This document shows positions 1 through 8,769 of a stretch of DNA of 64,000 nt, one piece after another. The number at the start of each line of letters is the position of its first letter. Position 1 is the first letter of the stretch. Below the pieces are notes generated by a model, which saw only the letters and a list, made by a program, of their open reading frames with translations, was not told the origin of the DNA and made no database searches. Source of the DNA: Peribacillus simplex (lineage in GTDB: Bacteria > Bacillota > Bacilli > Bacillales > DSM-1321); assembly GCF_900156045.1 (NCBI RefSeq), contig NZ_FTMX01000001.1, forward strand, positions 1,240,001 through 1,304,000, read 5' to 3'. Made by a program: the position numbers and the translations under genes.

Positions 1-78
1 TATACACCAGTAGAGGGAACGGCTACAGAAGATAAATTAAAACGATTAATGAAAAAAATATCCATTGAAAGTTCATAA
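1..78 (+). CDS. 3' end of an unidentified CDS (partial)
   Basis: The first frame is open from base 1 to a TAA at 76-78 and encodes 25 residues ending KISIESS. The peptide is charged and lysine-rich, like a cytosolic C-terminus. The rest of the gene lies upstream of the window, so I cannot name a family. Confidence 0.45.
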   Translation, partial: YTPVEGTATEDKLKRLMKKISIESS

Positions 79-503
79 ATTGCATATTCACACCTTACCC
101 AAACTGATCAACAATTAGTAAAGCCCTTTTTGCCTATTAATCTTTAGGACAAGTTTTATCATCCAGCTTGAAATCCCCTATCTTCGCCGAAGTAAAGCAG
201 TCATTTCATGCTTTTCCGGGATAATTTAAATTTGGTAATAAAAACCGGAATTTTTCAATACTCTGTTTAAATCTTCCGCTTCATTTTCCTCGTTGATACA
301 TCAATGTTTATAGAGGGAGGTTAGTAGAAGAGGGATTTAAAACATAATCATACTTAGATTCTGTTTTGAAAAAAATTGAGATCGGACTGGAAGGGCTTTT
401 GTAATCTCTCAGAATTACCAATAATATTCTGGATTGTTTGGCGGCAAAAAGGAAAGAGGCAAACATATTTTTCCACAACTTCATGGGGATATATGGATAT
501 GCG
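79..503. other. Intergenic stretch with a dispersed repeat and possible gene debris
   Basis: No intact gene is visible. It contains one copy of the 62-bp repeat (154-215). From about 411 to 522 a plus-strand frame encodes a plausible peptide containing ITNNILDCLAAKRKEAN and ends at TGA 520-522, just before a terminator, so it may be the tail of a decayed gene. The minus-strand 68-codon frame over 308-514 looks like its shadow. Confidence 0.35.
154..215 (+). repeat. 62-bp dispersed repeat, copy A
   Basis: The segment starts TTTTATCATCCAGC and ends CATTTCATGCTTTT. A direct copy lies at 4223-4284 with about nine mismatches and no gaps. The two copies bracket the decayed P450 patch. Confidence 0.7.
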
Positions 504-538
504 AAAAGGTACACTTTAAACTGAGTGCACCTTTTTGT
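504..538. terminator. Rho-independent terminator
   Basis: AAAAGGTACACT and AGTGCACCTTTTT form a stem with one mismatch around a short loop, followed by TTTTGTTTT on the plus strand. It sits at the end of the minus-strand reductase fragment and could work in both directions. Confidence 0.6.
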
Positions 539-539
539 T

Positions 540-857
540 TTATGAATTATATATTTCTCTGTTCATATTCACAATATCTTTACTTGAGAGGGGGTTGAGG
601 TTATAAGCTGATAACTTCTCTATTACCTTATCCCGTAGGAATGGGGCTTTTTCTTTATATGCTTTTTCCAATGCTTTTGTTAGTTCTGTGCAGTATGCAG
701 GAGTTCCTGGCTGTTGTCTCCACGAATCACTTAAAGGACCACTATCTAATGTGTCGAAGCCTAGCTGGTTTACTTCAAAAACTAGGGTTGATGCGGCAGT
801 CTTTTTTATGGAACTAAGGGGGATCTTCTCTAGGTGTAGAGTGACAATTTTGTTCAT
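540..857 (-). pseudogene. C-terminal fragment of an NADPH-dependent F420-reductase-like dinucleotide-binding protein
   Basis: The 105-residue frame contains LGFDTLDSGPLSDSWRQQPG and TPAYCTELT. These resemble the C-terminal substrate-side part of predicted dinucleotide-binding / NADPH-dependent F420 reductase-like proteins. The N-terminal Rossmann fold with its glycine-rich loop, normally more than 100 residues, is missing. The frame begins 8 bp after the P450 stop codon, so the missing half seems to have been replaced by the P450 gene or deleted. The first residues, about MNKIVTLHLEK, are probably not native. Family assignment is from remembered motifs. Translation is possible, but an active enzyme is unlikely. 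Confidence 0.6.
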
Positions 858-865
858 TAATTCCT

Positions 866-2251
866 TTAAATTTCAGAAGCTTCTGGTTGGATACCTCCTA
901 TATTTCTCTCTTCGACTACCATACGCAATCCACGCTTCGGTCTGAGTGTAATAGACGGAAGTGGCTTTACTTCATGATGGTCAGGCGCCAGCCTTATCCG
1001 ATATCGTTGAGCAATGCATGCTAGGACAAGCACAGCTTCCATCACTGCAAAATGATTACCGATACAAACTCTCGGACCTCCGCCAAATGGAAAGTAAGCT
1101 AACGGAGGTAGGGTTTTCATAAAATTGTTTTCAAATCGCTCAGGTTTAAAGGAATCTGGATTATCAAAATACTCAGGCTTGTGGTGCATCACATACTGAC
1201 TTAACAGGATCATATCGCCTTTTTTAAAAAGATACCCTCCAATTACCACATCCTCCGCCACTTCCCGTTGTATGACATAGACAGGTGGGTATATGCGCAT
1301 TGATTCATAGATAACATTTTGTGTGTATGTTAATTTCATAAAATCGCCAGGTGTTAGATTACGGTTGCCGATTACACTATCTATTTCATTGAAAAGTTTA
1401 GTTTCCACATCAGGGTGTTGGGAAAGCAAGTATAAGGTCCAGGAAAGCGCGTTTGCTGTTGTTTCGTGACCGGCAAGGAAAATGGTCATTAACTCATCAC
1501 GTAACTGCTTGTCTGTCATAGCTAAGCCATCCTCATCATCTCGAGCATCCATTAGAATCCCAAGCATATCCTCATGTCTCTCTGCCTCTGTTCTGCGTTT
1601 TTCAATAACGCTATAAATCACCTTATCAAGTCTCTGTTTCGCAATTTTATATTCACGGTTGTTTTTAGTTGGAACCCATAGTGGCATTTGAAGTGTTCGC
1701 ATTCTTTTAACGGCAATTCTCATGAAGGCTTCTATAGGTTCCCCGAGCATGCCATATCCCTCTTTGAGTCTCATGCTGAACATGGTCTTGCTGATAATAC
1801 TCAGTGTAAGGCTCATCATATCCTCCGTAATGATCCTTTCTTCTCTGTTTTTCCAAGTGGAAATATAGTCCATTGTTATATCAATCATATCCTGACCATA
1901 ATTGCTAATATGAGACTTTTTGAATGAGGGTTGAATAAGCCTTCTTTGGCGCATGTGATATTCTTTTTCACTTGTAATTAGGCCTTCTCCGAGTACTGGT
2001 TTTAAAGCAGAGAAGTCCTTTGATTTCAAGAAGGATTTGTGTTTTGTTACAAGTACCTGCTTAATTAAATCTGAATTTGAAATAAGGTAAACATTATGGA
2101 AAGGTCCAAAACGAATTTTAGCAACTTCTCCATATTCATTTGCTAAACGGGTAAGAAAGCCAAGTGTATCTGAAATAAACTCCTTTGAATGTCCAGTAAT
2201 TAATTTTCCTTTTGGGCCTGGAGAATCATTTGAAAAATCTCTGTCACTCAC
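866..2251 (-). CDS. Cytochrome P450
   Basis: This 461-residue soluble heme-thiolate monooxygenase activates O2 to hydroxylate an unknown, probably hydrophobic, substrate. Seen directly: the I-helix oxygen-activation motif AGHETTANALSW, the K-helix ExxR in YESMRIYPP, and the heme loop FPFGGGPRVCIGNHFA with the cysteine ligand. Length is that of a stand-alone P450, with no fused reductase. No ferredoxin, flavodoxin or reductase lies within the window, so electrons must come from partners elsewhere. The start is GTG at 2249-2251 with GGAGG about ten bases upstream. The closest style is the CYP4/CYP197-like bacterial group, but I cannot assign a subfamily. Its neighbours are gene fragments, suggesting acquired DNA. 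Confidence 0.93.
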   Translation of the reverse strand: MSDRDFSNDSPGPKGKLITGHSKEFISDTLGFLTRLANEYGEVAKIRFGPFHNVYLISNSDLIKQVLVTKHKSFLKSKDFSALKPVLGEGLITSEKEYHMRQRRLIQPSFKKSHISNYGQDMIDITMDYISTWKNREERIITEDMMSLTLSIISKTMFSMRLKEGYGMLGEPIEAFMRIAVKRMRTLQMPLWVPTKNNREYKIAKQRLDKVIYSVIEKRRTEAERHEDMLGILMDARDDEDGLAMTDKQLRDELMTIFLAGHETTANALSWTLYLLSQHPDVETKLFNEIDSVIGNRNLTPGDFMKLTYTQNVIYESMRIYPPVYVIQREVAEDVVIGGYLFKKGDMILLSQYVMHHKPEYFDNPDSFKPERFENNFMKTLPPLAYFPFGGGPRVCIGNHFAVMEAVLVLACIAQRYRIRLAPDHHEVKPLPSITLRPKRGLRMVVEERNIGGIQPEASEI

Positions 2252-2458
2252 TGGTTTGTTTCCTCCATTTCGGTATAAATACTTGTATTCATTCTATGAG
2301 GAAAGTATTGATTGGTTTGGACAAGTTGTTAATAAGAAGACCAACAAATACAATATTTTTTAAAGATAGTTAATCAATTTGAATTCAAAGTGTTTATGAA
2401 ATTGTAAAGGCACCCATCCCTGGTTGACACTTTCTTTTACTAATGAAAGCAGGTATGT

Positions 2459-2719
2459 ATGGAACTAACTTACTTAAAATTTCAAAAAATAACAGGCAAA
2501 CCAGTTAATGCTCTTGCGTATCCATACGGGAATTTCAATGACAAAGTCGTAGAAGAAACGAAGAAATATTATTTATTTGGACTTACGACAACTCCTGAAC
2601 TATTTTCTGAGAAGGGCATTAAAGACGAACTTTATCTTTTACCACGAATTTATATCAAGTATTCAACTACTCTTGATGACTTTGCAAAGATAGTTGAAGG
2701 CGGTTTCTATACCAGGTAA
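2459..2719 (+). pseudogene. Truncated polysaccharide deacetylase (C-terminal NodB-domain fragment)
   Basis: The 86-residue frame reads like the end of a NodB-homology domain: ITGKPVNALAYPYGNFNDK followed by FGLTTTPELF and LLPRIYIKY. In this family the AYPYG stretch follows the metal-binding and catalytic half. That N-terminal half, with its TFDDG and HxxxH motifs, is absent, and the 200 bases upstream do not encode it in any frame I can follow. Full-length enzymes remove N-acetyl groups from peptidoglycan or chitin-like polymers. This remnant cannot bind the metal and should be inactive. Confidence 0.7.
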
Positions 2720-2855
2720 TCGCTTTTTCTTTTGGAACCAAGGGAAAAGTACTTAATATTGTTTATAAACAAATGGGTACGGAAAATAAGGAAAACATCA
2801 TATATAAATCAAAAGTTTAAGGAGATAGATATTGAACTAATTGGGTGATTTATGA

Positions 2856-3052
2856 TTGAAGTTCTTTAAAAACAATGGAGTTGATGAATACAACCTTCGT
2901 GTGTCACCAAGTAACAAGCAAGCAATAGCTTTTATTTAAAAAAAGCAATGCTAGAACTTAAATCTGAGTTAGGTGTGAAAGTATTTAGAATGAAAGGTAC
3001 TTTCACTCTTTTACTAGCGGGTGCGTTAGCTGAAGATCGGAGCTGTCTTTAA
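2856..3052 (+). pseudogene. Broken small ORF of unknown family (frameshift in an A-run)
   Basis: A TTG-initiated frame reads about MKFFKNNGVDEYNLRVSPSN up to a stop near 2938. A shift by one base in the A7 run at about 2938-2944 resumes an open frame containing LKKAMLELKSELGVKVF and ending at 3052. The two parts join naturally, which suggests one gene of about 65 codons broken by an indel. I do not recognise the family. Start codon and joining are inference. Confidence 0.35.
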
Positions 3053-3080
3053 GGCAGTTTTTTCTTATGGCGGTGCCACC

Positions 3081-3113
3081 AAAAAGGTCGGGCAAATACT
3101 GCCCGACCTTTTA
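3081..3113. terminator. Bidirectional Rho-independent terminator
   Basis: AAAAGGTCGGGCA and TGCCCGACCTTTT form a perfect 13-bp stem with a five-base loop and A/T tracts on both sides. It ends transcription of the minus-strand SleB-like gene and of the plus-strand debris. Confidence 0.85.
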
Positions 3114-3192
3114 TACCACACGACATAGTTAATGGATATTTATAATACGAAACTATAAAAATATCATTCCTCAATATGTATGTAGATTAGTT

Positions 3193-3810
3193 TTACTTTG
3201 CAAATAAGTGGTTGCCTATTCTAATGACTGTTTTCCTTGTGAAAATCCATTCATCTGTTGCCAAGAACGGATTATAATAATAAACCGAACCATGAGTAGG
3301 ATCCCAACCTTGTAAGGCATCAATAACAGCTCGATAAGAATAGCTATTTGGGGTCAAATAATATTGCCCATCATGTACAGCTGTAAAAGCATTTGTCTGG
3401 AAAATAACATCGTAAGTATTTTTAGGAAAACCTGGCGTTGACATTCGGTTCAAAATTACTGCAGCGACAGCTACTTTTCCTTCATAAGTTTCTCCTCGAG
3501 CTTCTCCATAAACTACCCTGGCCATCATTTCAATACTATTTAATTTTTGTTGTGTTTGGAATCCAAAAACTCCATCTGGTAATATTCCAGAATCTTGTTG
3601 AAGTTGTTTAACTGCATGATCAGTAATTGAACCATAATACCCTGTTGGTTGACTGTTAAAGTAACCCATTTTCTTTAAATTTTCTTGTAAGTCATAAACT
3701 GCTTGTCCTTGACTTCCATTGTGTAAAATTTCTTGCGCAAAGATTGAATTTGGTATAAAAAACAAGAAACAAATAAAAACAAGAAACGACATTTTTTTTA
3801 CATTTAACAT
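3193..3810 (-). CDS. sleB-like: Spore cortex-lytic enzyme, SleB/CwlJ-type cell-wall hydrolase
   Basis: The product is a secreted lytic transglycosylase-type hydrolase of spore-cortex peptidoglycan. In order: a hydrophobic export signal (FLVFICFLFFIPNSIFA), a peptidoglycan-binding type-1 domain (about residues 35-95, GSQGQAVYDLQENLKKMGYF), then a Hydrolase_2 domain with the hallmark ARVVYGEARGETYEGKVAVA and AVILNRM. In SleB the glutamate of the GEARGE stretch is catalytic. I prefer ATG at 3810 because AAGGATGTGG lies nine bases upstream. An ATG at 3837 would add nine residues. No ypeB partner follows, unlike the classic sleB-ypeB operon, so this is probably a paralogue. Confidence 0.85.
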   Translation of the reverse strand: MLNVKKMSFLVFICFLFFIPNSIFAQEILHNGSQGQAVYDLQENLKKMGYFNSQPTGYYGSITDHAVKQLQQDSGILPDGVFGFQTQQKLNSIEMMARVVYGEARGETYEGKVAVAAVILNRMSTPGFPKNTYDVIFQTNAFTAVHDGQYYLTPNSYSYRAVIDALQGWDPTHGSVYYYNPFLATDEWIFTRKTVIRIGNHLFAK

Positions 3811-3837
3811 AAAATAATACCACATCCTTCGATTCAT

Positions 3838-4386
3838 TTTCCTACTATTCTACTTTATCATACAAGAAAAATAGATTTATCTTACATTATTCCTATTTTA
3901 AACCAAAAACTGAAGAGATTTTCAGACGAATTTGGAATAACAAAAGAAAGTTATATACATTTTGTAAAGTAATATGTTTTTCTTTAGTTCTTTTGCCAAT
4001 TAACGTTCCTTTATTATAAAAGGGGCTGTTAGGATTCATAATTAACTGTGTTGCAATCAAAAAAAAATTATTTCCTCACCTTCATCCAACCAACGGAAGA
4101 CAAGAAAAGGAACATTTAACATTGTATTTGTTGTTTTGTATATAGTTCAATTCCTCCGAAACTATTTTGGACATCAATTAATGAAGCTTTTTTTTTGCAA
4201 ATTAAACTGCCAATTCGACTGCTTTTATCATCCAGCCTGAAATCCCCTATCTTAGCAACAGTAAAGCCAACATTTCATGCTTTCTACCATCAGTTCAGTA
4301 AAAACGAAGTCATATCTAGCCGATTGTGATAATTAAGGTATAATGATAGGGGAAGATATTTTTTAACGGATTAGGTGAAGATGAAC
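3838..4386. other. Intergenic region with the second repeat copy and the topB leader
   Basis: No coding frame is convincing. The region contains repeat copy B (4223-4284). Further on, TATAAT at about 4340-4345 can serve as a -10 for topB, though its -35 is poor. The rest is AT-rich without clear structure. Confidence 0.5.
4223..4284 (+). repeat. 62-bp dispersed repeat, copy B
   Basis: It is a direct copy of 154-215, sharing TGAAATCCCCTATCTT, GTAAAGC and CATTTCATGCTTT. The two copies are 4.07 kb apart in the same orientation. Confidence 0.7.
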
Positions 4387-6561
4387 ATGAAGCTAATCAT
4401 TGCGGAGAAACCAGATCAAGGTTCAACGCTTGCGGCTCAATTTAAAACGAAGAAACAGCAAGGCTATATAGAAATCATGCCGAATGAACTTTTTCCCGAT
4501 GGAGCCTATGTAACTTGGGCCGTCGGGCATTTATGTCAACTCGTTTCGCCGGAAACCTATCATTCAAAATGGAAAAAATGGTCGATGGAAACGTTGCCGA
4601 TGATTCCTGAGAAATTTCAATATGAAGTGACCCGACAAAAGGCAAAGCAATTCAATGTTGTGAAGACTTTGCTCAGGAAACAGGAAGTCGATGAAATCAT
4701 TCATGCAGGTGATGCCGGGCGTGAAGGAGAATTGATTGTACGCAACATCGTTAATCTATGCAATGTCAATAAACCGATGAAACGATTATGGATTTCCTCT
4801 TTGACCCCAAAAGCGATTTATGAGGGATTCCAAAATCTGAAGAGCGAGGAAAAAACCAGGCCGCTCTATTATGAAGCATATACGAGAGCTTGTGCGGACT
4901 GGGTTGTGGGAATGAATGCGTCGAGAGCGTATAGTATTTTATTGAAACAAAGGGGCGTTTCGGATGTGTTTTCAGCTGGAAGGGTTCAGACACCGACACT
5001 CGCCTTGATTGTGAAGCGGGAAATGGAAATTGAGCAATTCAAGTCTGAACCGTTCTGGGAAGTGTTCGCTGACTTCAATATGGATGGAAAGAAATATAAG
5101 GGAAAATGGCAGCAGAACAATGATCCGAGAATCAAGACAAAAGAATTGGCTGATAAAATTGCCGCTTTTTGCAAGGGTAAGGAAGCTGAAATAGCTGAAA
5201 TGGATACAGAAAGGAAAGAATTTCAGCCGCCTTTGTTATTTAATCTCTCGTCATTGCAAGCGACAGTGAACAAGATTTATAAATATTCACCGAAACAGAC
5301 GCTTGATATAGTACAAAGTTTATATCAAAAAGGGATCGTTTCTTATCCACGTTCAGATTCCAATTATGTGACGGAGGGGGAAGCTGAAACATTTCCCGAT
5401 ATTTTGCAAAAACTAAGCGGATTTTCGGAATATGAATCCCTGTTTCCCTTGCCACAACCGAACATCATGAATAATAAACGGTTTGTAAATGAAAAGAAAG
5501 TGACTGATCACTATGCAATCATCCCGACGGAGCAGGTTACTGATCCAAAGCGGCTTTCCGCTGAAGAACGGAATATTTATGACTTGGTGGTACGCCGCTT
5601 GATTGCGGCCCATTATGAGAAAGCCATTTTCGATTACACCACCATTAAAACGCTTGTCGATAAGCGTGCCGAATTCATTTCTAAAGGAAAGCAGCAGATT
5701 CAAGAGGGATGGCGCAAAGTGATTTTCCAAAATGACAAGGATGATGATGATATCATTTTGCCGTCCGTCTCAAAAGGGGATTCTGGAAAGGTCGCCAATA
5801 TAAAGGTGAAAGAAGGAAAAACCCAGCCTCCCAAGCGCTATACAGAAGGTCAGCTGATCATGTTGATGAAAACTGCCGGAAAGCATCTGGATAATGAAGA
5901 GTTAGAAAAGGTGCTGATGAAAACCGAGGGTCTTGGAACCGAAGCAACTCGGGCGGGCATCATTACCATGCTGAAAGACCGTAAATACATCAATGTCAAA
6001 AAAAACCAGGTGTTTGCGACTGATAAAGGGAAAGTGCTGATTACCGCAATTGGGGAGAAAATCCTGGCTTCACCCGAGATGACAGCCAAATGGGAACAGC
6101 GTTTAAGGGAAATTGGTGAAGGGAAGGCTTCAGCTGGCGGATTTATGGAAGCTGTTAAAAAGATGTCAGCAAAAATAATCAGTGATGCCGTGGAATCATC
6201 GGAAAGCTGGGATTTTCAAGGGCTGGACACCGAGTCGATTCAACGGAGCGGCCCTAAAAAGAGAAGTTCATCATCTGTGGGCAGCTGTAAACTATGCGGT
6301 TCTAAGATTGTCGATAAAGGGGAATTCTATGGATGTGTAAGTTATCAAAAAACAAAGTGTAACTTCACAATCTCCAAAAAAATCCTTAATAAGAAAATCA
6401 GTCAAGCAAATATAAAAAAGCTGTTGGCGAGCGGTGAAACGGATTTGATAAGCGGTTTTAAAAAAGGGGAAAAGACCTTTGATGCCATTTTATCTTGGTC
6501 CGACTCTGAAAAGAAGATCAGTTTTACATTCCCAACAGAACAAAACGTCAAGCAAACTTGA
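4387..6561 (+). CDS. topB: DNA topoisomerase III (type IA)
   Basis: This type IA topoisomerase relaxes and decatenates DNA through a 5'-phosphotyrosine link. The N-terminal Toprim domain shows AEKP and GDAGREGE. The active-site region KGIVSYPRSDSNYVTE carries the catalytic tyrosine. RACADWVVGMNASRAY and SAGRVQTPTLAL are family signatures. The C-terminus (about residues 635-660) has a zinc-ribbon-like CKLCG...C...C segment. Its length of about 724 is normal. AGGTG at 4373-4377 is best spaced for ATG 4387; ATG 4381 and GTG 4375 are alternatives. It matches the second topB of Bacillus cereus-type genomes better than the classical one. A stem-loop terminator follows. Confidence 0.92.
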   Translation: MKLIIAEKPDQGSTLAAQFKTKKQQGYIEIMPNELFPDGAYVTWAVGHLCQLVSPETYHSKWKKWSMETLPMIPEKFQYEVTRQKAKQFNVVKTLLRKQEVDEIIHAGDAGREGELIVRNIVNLCNVNKPMKRLWISSLTPKAIYEGFQNLKSEEKTRPLYYEAYTRACADWVVGMNASRAYSILLKQRGVSDVFSAGRVQTPTLALIVKREMEIEQFKSEPFWEVFADFNMDGKKYKGKWQQNNDPRIKTKELADKIAAFCKGKEAEIAEMDTERKEFQPPLLFNLSSLQATVNKIYKYSPKQTLDIVQSLYQKGIVSYPRSDSNYVTEGEAETFPDILQKLSGFSEYESLFPLPQPNIMNNKRFVNEKKVTDHYAIIPTEQVTDPKRLSAEERNIYDLVVRRLIAAHYEKAIFDYTTIKTLVDKRAEFISKGKQQIQEGWRKVIFQNDKDDDDIILPSVSKGDSGKVANIKVKEGKTQPPKRYTEGQLIMLMKTAGKHLDNEELEKVLMKTEGLGTEATRAGIITMLKDRKYINVKKNQVFATDKGKVLITAIGEKILASPEMTAKWEQRLREIGEGKASAGGFMEAVKKMSAKIISDAVESSESWDFQGLDTESIQRSGPKKRSSSSVGSCKLCGSKIVDKGEFYGCVSYQKTKCNFTISKKILNKKISQANIKKLLASGETDLISGFKKGEKTFDAILSWSDSEKKISFTFPTEQNVKQT

Positions 6562-6582
6562 GAAGAAACATCATTAAAGGCG

Positions 6583-6620
6583 CCCTGAGACTTATATCAT
6601 CTTGTTTCAGGGTCGTTTAT
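6583..6620 (+). terminator. Terminator after topB
   Basis: CCCTGAGAC pairs with GTTTCAGGG across a 12-base loop with one G-T wobble, followed by a weak T-rich tail. Confidence 0.55.
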
Positions 6621-6663
6621 ATAGTAAAATTTTTAGATATGCGTTTGAATGGGAGGATTCCGA

Positions 6664-7092
6664 ATGCCTACACCGAGCATGGAGGATTACATAGAACAAA
6701 TTTATTTACTTATTGAAGAAAAAGGATATGCAAGAGTTTCCGATATTGCCGAAAATCTTTCCGTCCACCCTTCTTCTGTTACAAAAATGGTTCAAAAACT
6801 TGATCAAGAAAAATATTTGATATATGAAAAGTACAGGGGTCTCGTTTTAACTGCAAATGGGAAAAAAGTTGGTAAAAGGCTCGTTTACCGCCATGAACTT
6901 TTAGAACAGATGCTAAGGTTGATTGGGGTCAAGGAAGAAAATATTTATCATGATGTAGAGGGGATCGAACACCACCTTAGTTGGAATGCCATCGATAGGA
7001 TTGGAGACCTGGTTGAATTCTTTGAAGAATCTCCTGACCGTGTCGAGGATTTACGAAAGATACAAAAAAGAAATGAAGAAAATTCAAAATAA
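6664..7092 (+). CDS. mntR: Manganese-responsive transcriptional repressor MntR
   Basis: A DtxR-family metalloregulator that represses manganese uptake and, in B. subtilis, activates Mn efflux when bound to Mn(II). The winged helix is at residues 5-65 and the dimerisation domain at 75-140. With ATG at 6664 every metal ligand falls at the B. subtilis number: Asp8, Glu11, His77, Glu99, Glu102 and His103. The RBS GGGAGG at 6651 supports this start; the 15 bases upstream are not coding. At 142 residues it matches the family. A TerC-family gene of the manganese-exporter type lies at 22138, a possible regulatory partner (inference). Confidence 0.97.
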   Translation: MPTPSMEDYIEQIYLLIEEKGYARVSDIAENLSVHPSSVTKMVQKLDQEKYLIYEKYRGLVLTANGKKVGKRLVYRHELLEQMLRLIGVKEENIYHDVEGIEHHLSWNAIDRIGDLVEFFEESPDRVEDLRKIQKRNEENSK

Positions 7093-7115
7093 GCTGCCGC
7101 TGGCAGTTTTTTTTA
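7092..7115 (+). terminator. Terminator after mntR
   Basis: GCTGCC and GGCAGT form a tight short hairpin beginning at the mntR stop codon, followed by eight T residues. Confidence 0.75.
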
Positions 7116-7272
7116 TGTTTTTGAAAATTATCTGTATTCCTGAACGAAGTTGTAAAAGAGGATTTTTTAATTTTGAGCAGAATAGCTATAAAGAAGCCTG
7201 GATATTTTGATTCGGGAAACTGAGTATTTTTAATATAGTAGGAACTTGCCTAGTTAGGAGGGGGATTTTCTG

Positions 7273-7968
7273 ATGAATTTACATACATGGCATAAAGAAT
7301 CGAAAAAGGAATGGGATGTTTTTGCACCGATGTGGGCGAAGAATTCGCAAGAAATGTGGGAAACGGGGAGCCGGAAAAACATTATTCCTTTCTTTTCTGA
7401 ATATGTACCTTCGGGAGTGAAGGTGGCTGACATTGGCTGTGGAGATGGAGTTGGTTCATTGAAATTGGCCGAAGCGGGATTTGAAGTAACCGGAGTTGAT
7501 TTATCCAATGTGATGATCGAATTTGCAAAGGGAAAAACCGCTCAACAATCAGAACTTTCTTTCCTGCAAGGAGATTTTTATAATCTTCCATTCAAAGATG
7601 AAGAAATGGATGCGTCAATGGTCATTAATTCTTTGGAATATACGGGTGAACCATTAACGGTGATGAAGGAAATTCAGCGGGTAATAAAGCCTGGCGGTTA
7701 TGCCTGTTTTGGAATACTTGGTCCAACAGCTGAACCGCGAAAAAAATTCAGTTTTCAACGGTTATTAGGAGATAAAGTCATCATGAATACAATGCAGCCT
7801 TGGGAATTTGAAAAAATGGCTTTAGAAACCGGATGGAAGGCAGTGGCTGATACCGGCGTTGCAAAGAGAGGGGTGGACTATACAAAACTGGGGCATTTTT
7901 CAAAGGAATTAAAGCAAGCTGTATCGTTCATGTGGCTTTTCCTCCTTCAAAAAGAGGTGGTGCAGTGA
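7273..7968 (+). CDS. Class I SAM-dependent methyltransferase
   Basis: A 231-residue cytosolic methyltransferase of unknown substrate. Motif I is VADIGCGDGVGS (about residues 53-64) and the acidic end of beta-2 is VTGVDLS. SFLQGDFYNLPF and the motif IV-V region MVINSLEYTGEPL follow, then the post-motif helix IQRVIKPGGY. This is the Methyltransf_11/25 layout used for small molecules or quinones. AGGAGGGGG at 7257-7265 lies eight bases before the ATG. The stop overlaps the next start (TGATG), so it is translationally coupled to the AIM24 gene. The partner does not reveal the substrate. Confidence 0.85.
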   Translation: MNLHTWHKESKKEWDVFAPMWAKNSQEMWETGSRKNIIPFFSEYVPSGVKVADIGCGDGVGSLKLAEAGFEVTGVDLSNVMIEFAKGKTAQQSELSFLQGDFYNLPFKDEEMDASMVINSLEYTGEPLTVMKEIQRVIKPGGYACFGILGPTAEPRKKFSFQRLLGDKVIMNTMQPWEFEKMALETGWKAVADTGVAKRGVDYTKLGHFSKELKQAVSFMWLFLLQKEVVQ

Positions 7969-8663
7969 TGGAGAAGTATCAAATCGATCAATTCGTTGAA
8001 AAGACGAAACAGCAGGATAAAGGGCAAGGTTTATTCGAACTTGAAACCGAACGAATTCTGGAGATTAATTTGGAACAGCAAATCTGGGCAAAAATGGGGA
8101 CGATGATTTCTTATCGCGGACATATTAAATTCGAACGGGAAGGTATCTTGGAGCATGGTCTTGGTAAGGTCTTCAAAAAGGCTTTGACAGGTGAGGGTGC
8201 ATCTTTGATGAAAGCGACTGGTAGCGGCAAGCTATACGTCGCGGATCAAGGAAAGAAGATTTCCATTTTACAATTAAATGGGGAATCGATCTGTGTTAAC
8301 GGAAATGATTTACTTGCATTTGAGCCGGGGATTCAATGGGATATAAAAATGATGCGGCGCATTGCCGGGTTATTGGCGGGGGGATTGTTCAACATAAGGC
8401 TCGAGGGGAGAGGCATGGTCGCATTCACTTCCCATTATGAGCCGCTTACTTTAATGGTGGAACATGGGAATCCGGTCTATACGGACCCGAATGCCACAGT
8501 GGCTTGGTCAGGGGAATTGCAGCCTGAATTCGTGACGGATGTTTCACTGAAGTCGTTTTTTGGAAGGGGAAGCGGCGAATCCGTTCAAATGAAATTCGAA
8601 GGTCAAGGATTTGTGGTCGTCCAACCTTTTGAAGAGGTTTATTTCGGTAATAAGGAATCATGA
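7968..8663 (+). CDS. AIM24 family protein (TIGR00266-like)
   Basis: A beta-rich protein of 231 residues in the AIM24/TIGR00266 family, named after a yeast mitochondrial biogenesis factor. No enzymatic role is established. Typical features are repeated glycine-rich strands, such as FKKALTGEGASLMKATGSG and GNDLLAFEPGIQWDI, and the C-terminal GGLFNIRLEGRGMVAFTSH. The ATG overlaps the upstream TGA by one base, with AGGTGG before it. There is no signal peptide or transmembrane segment. Pairing with a methyltransferase is seen here but its meaning is unknown. Confidence 0.85.
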   Translation: MEKYQIDQFVEKTKQQDKGQGLFELETERILEINLEQQIWAKMGTMISYRGHIKFEREGILEHGLGKVFKKALTGEGASLMKATGSGKLYVADQGKKISILQLNGESICVNGNDLLAFEPGIQWDIKMMRRIAGLLAGGLFNIRLEGRGMVAFTSHYEPLTLMVEHGNPVYTDPNATVAWSGELQPEFVTDVSLKSFFGRGSGESVQMKFEGQGFVVVQPFEEVYFGNKES

Positions 8664-8666
8664 AAC

Positions 8667-8697
8667 AAACAACCTGAGTCAGAAACTCAGGTTGTTT
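8667..8697. terminator. Bidirectional terminator
   Basis: AAACAACCTGAGT and ACTCAGGTTGTTT form a perfect 13-bp stem with a five-base loop immediately after the AIM24 gene. Confidence 0.85.
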
Positions 8698-8722
8698 CCC
8701 ATCATAATCGGAAGTGGCTGCC

Positions 8723-8750
8723 CAAAAAACGATTCACTTAAAAGTGAAAG
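8723..8750 (-). terminator. Terminator of metA (minus strand)
   Basis: Read on the minus strand, TTCACTT-TT-AAGTGAA forms a 7-bp hairpin followed by TCGTTTTTT. It lies about 20 bases past the metA stop codon. Confidence 0.6.
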
Positions 8751-8769
8751 CTTCTTTTTTCTTACCCTT

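Noticed and set aside
308..514. 68-codon minus-strand frame near the left end
   Set aside because: No RBS or family; the opposite strand gives a more protein-like remnant.
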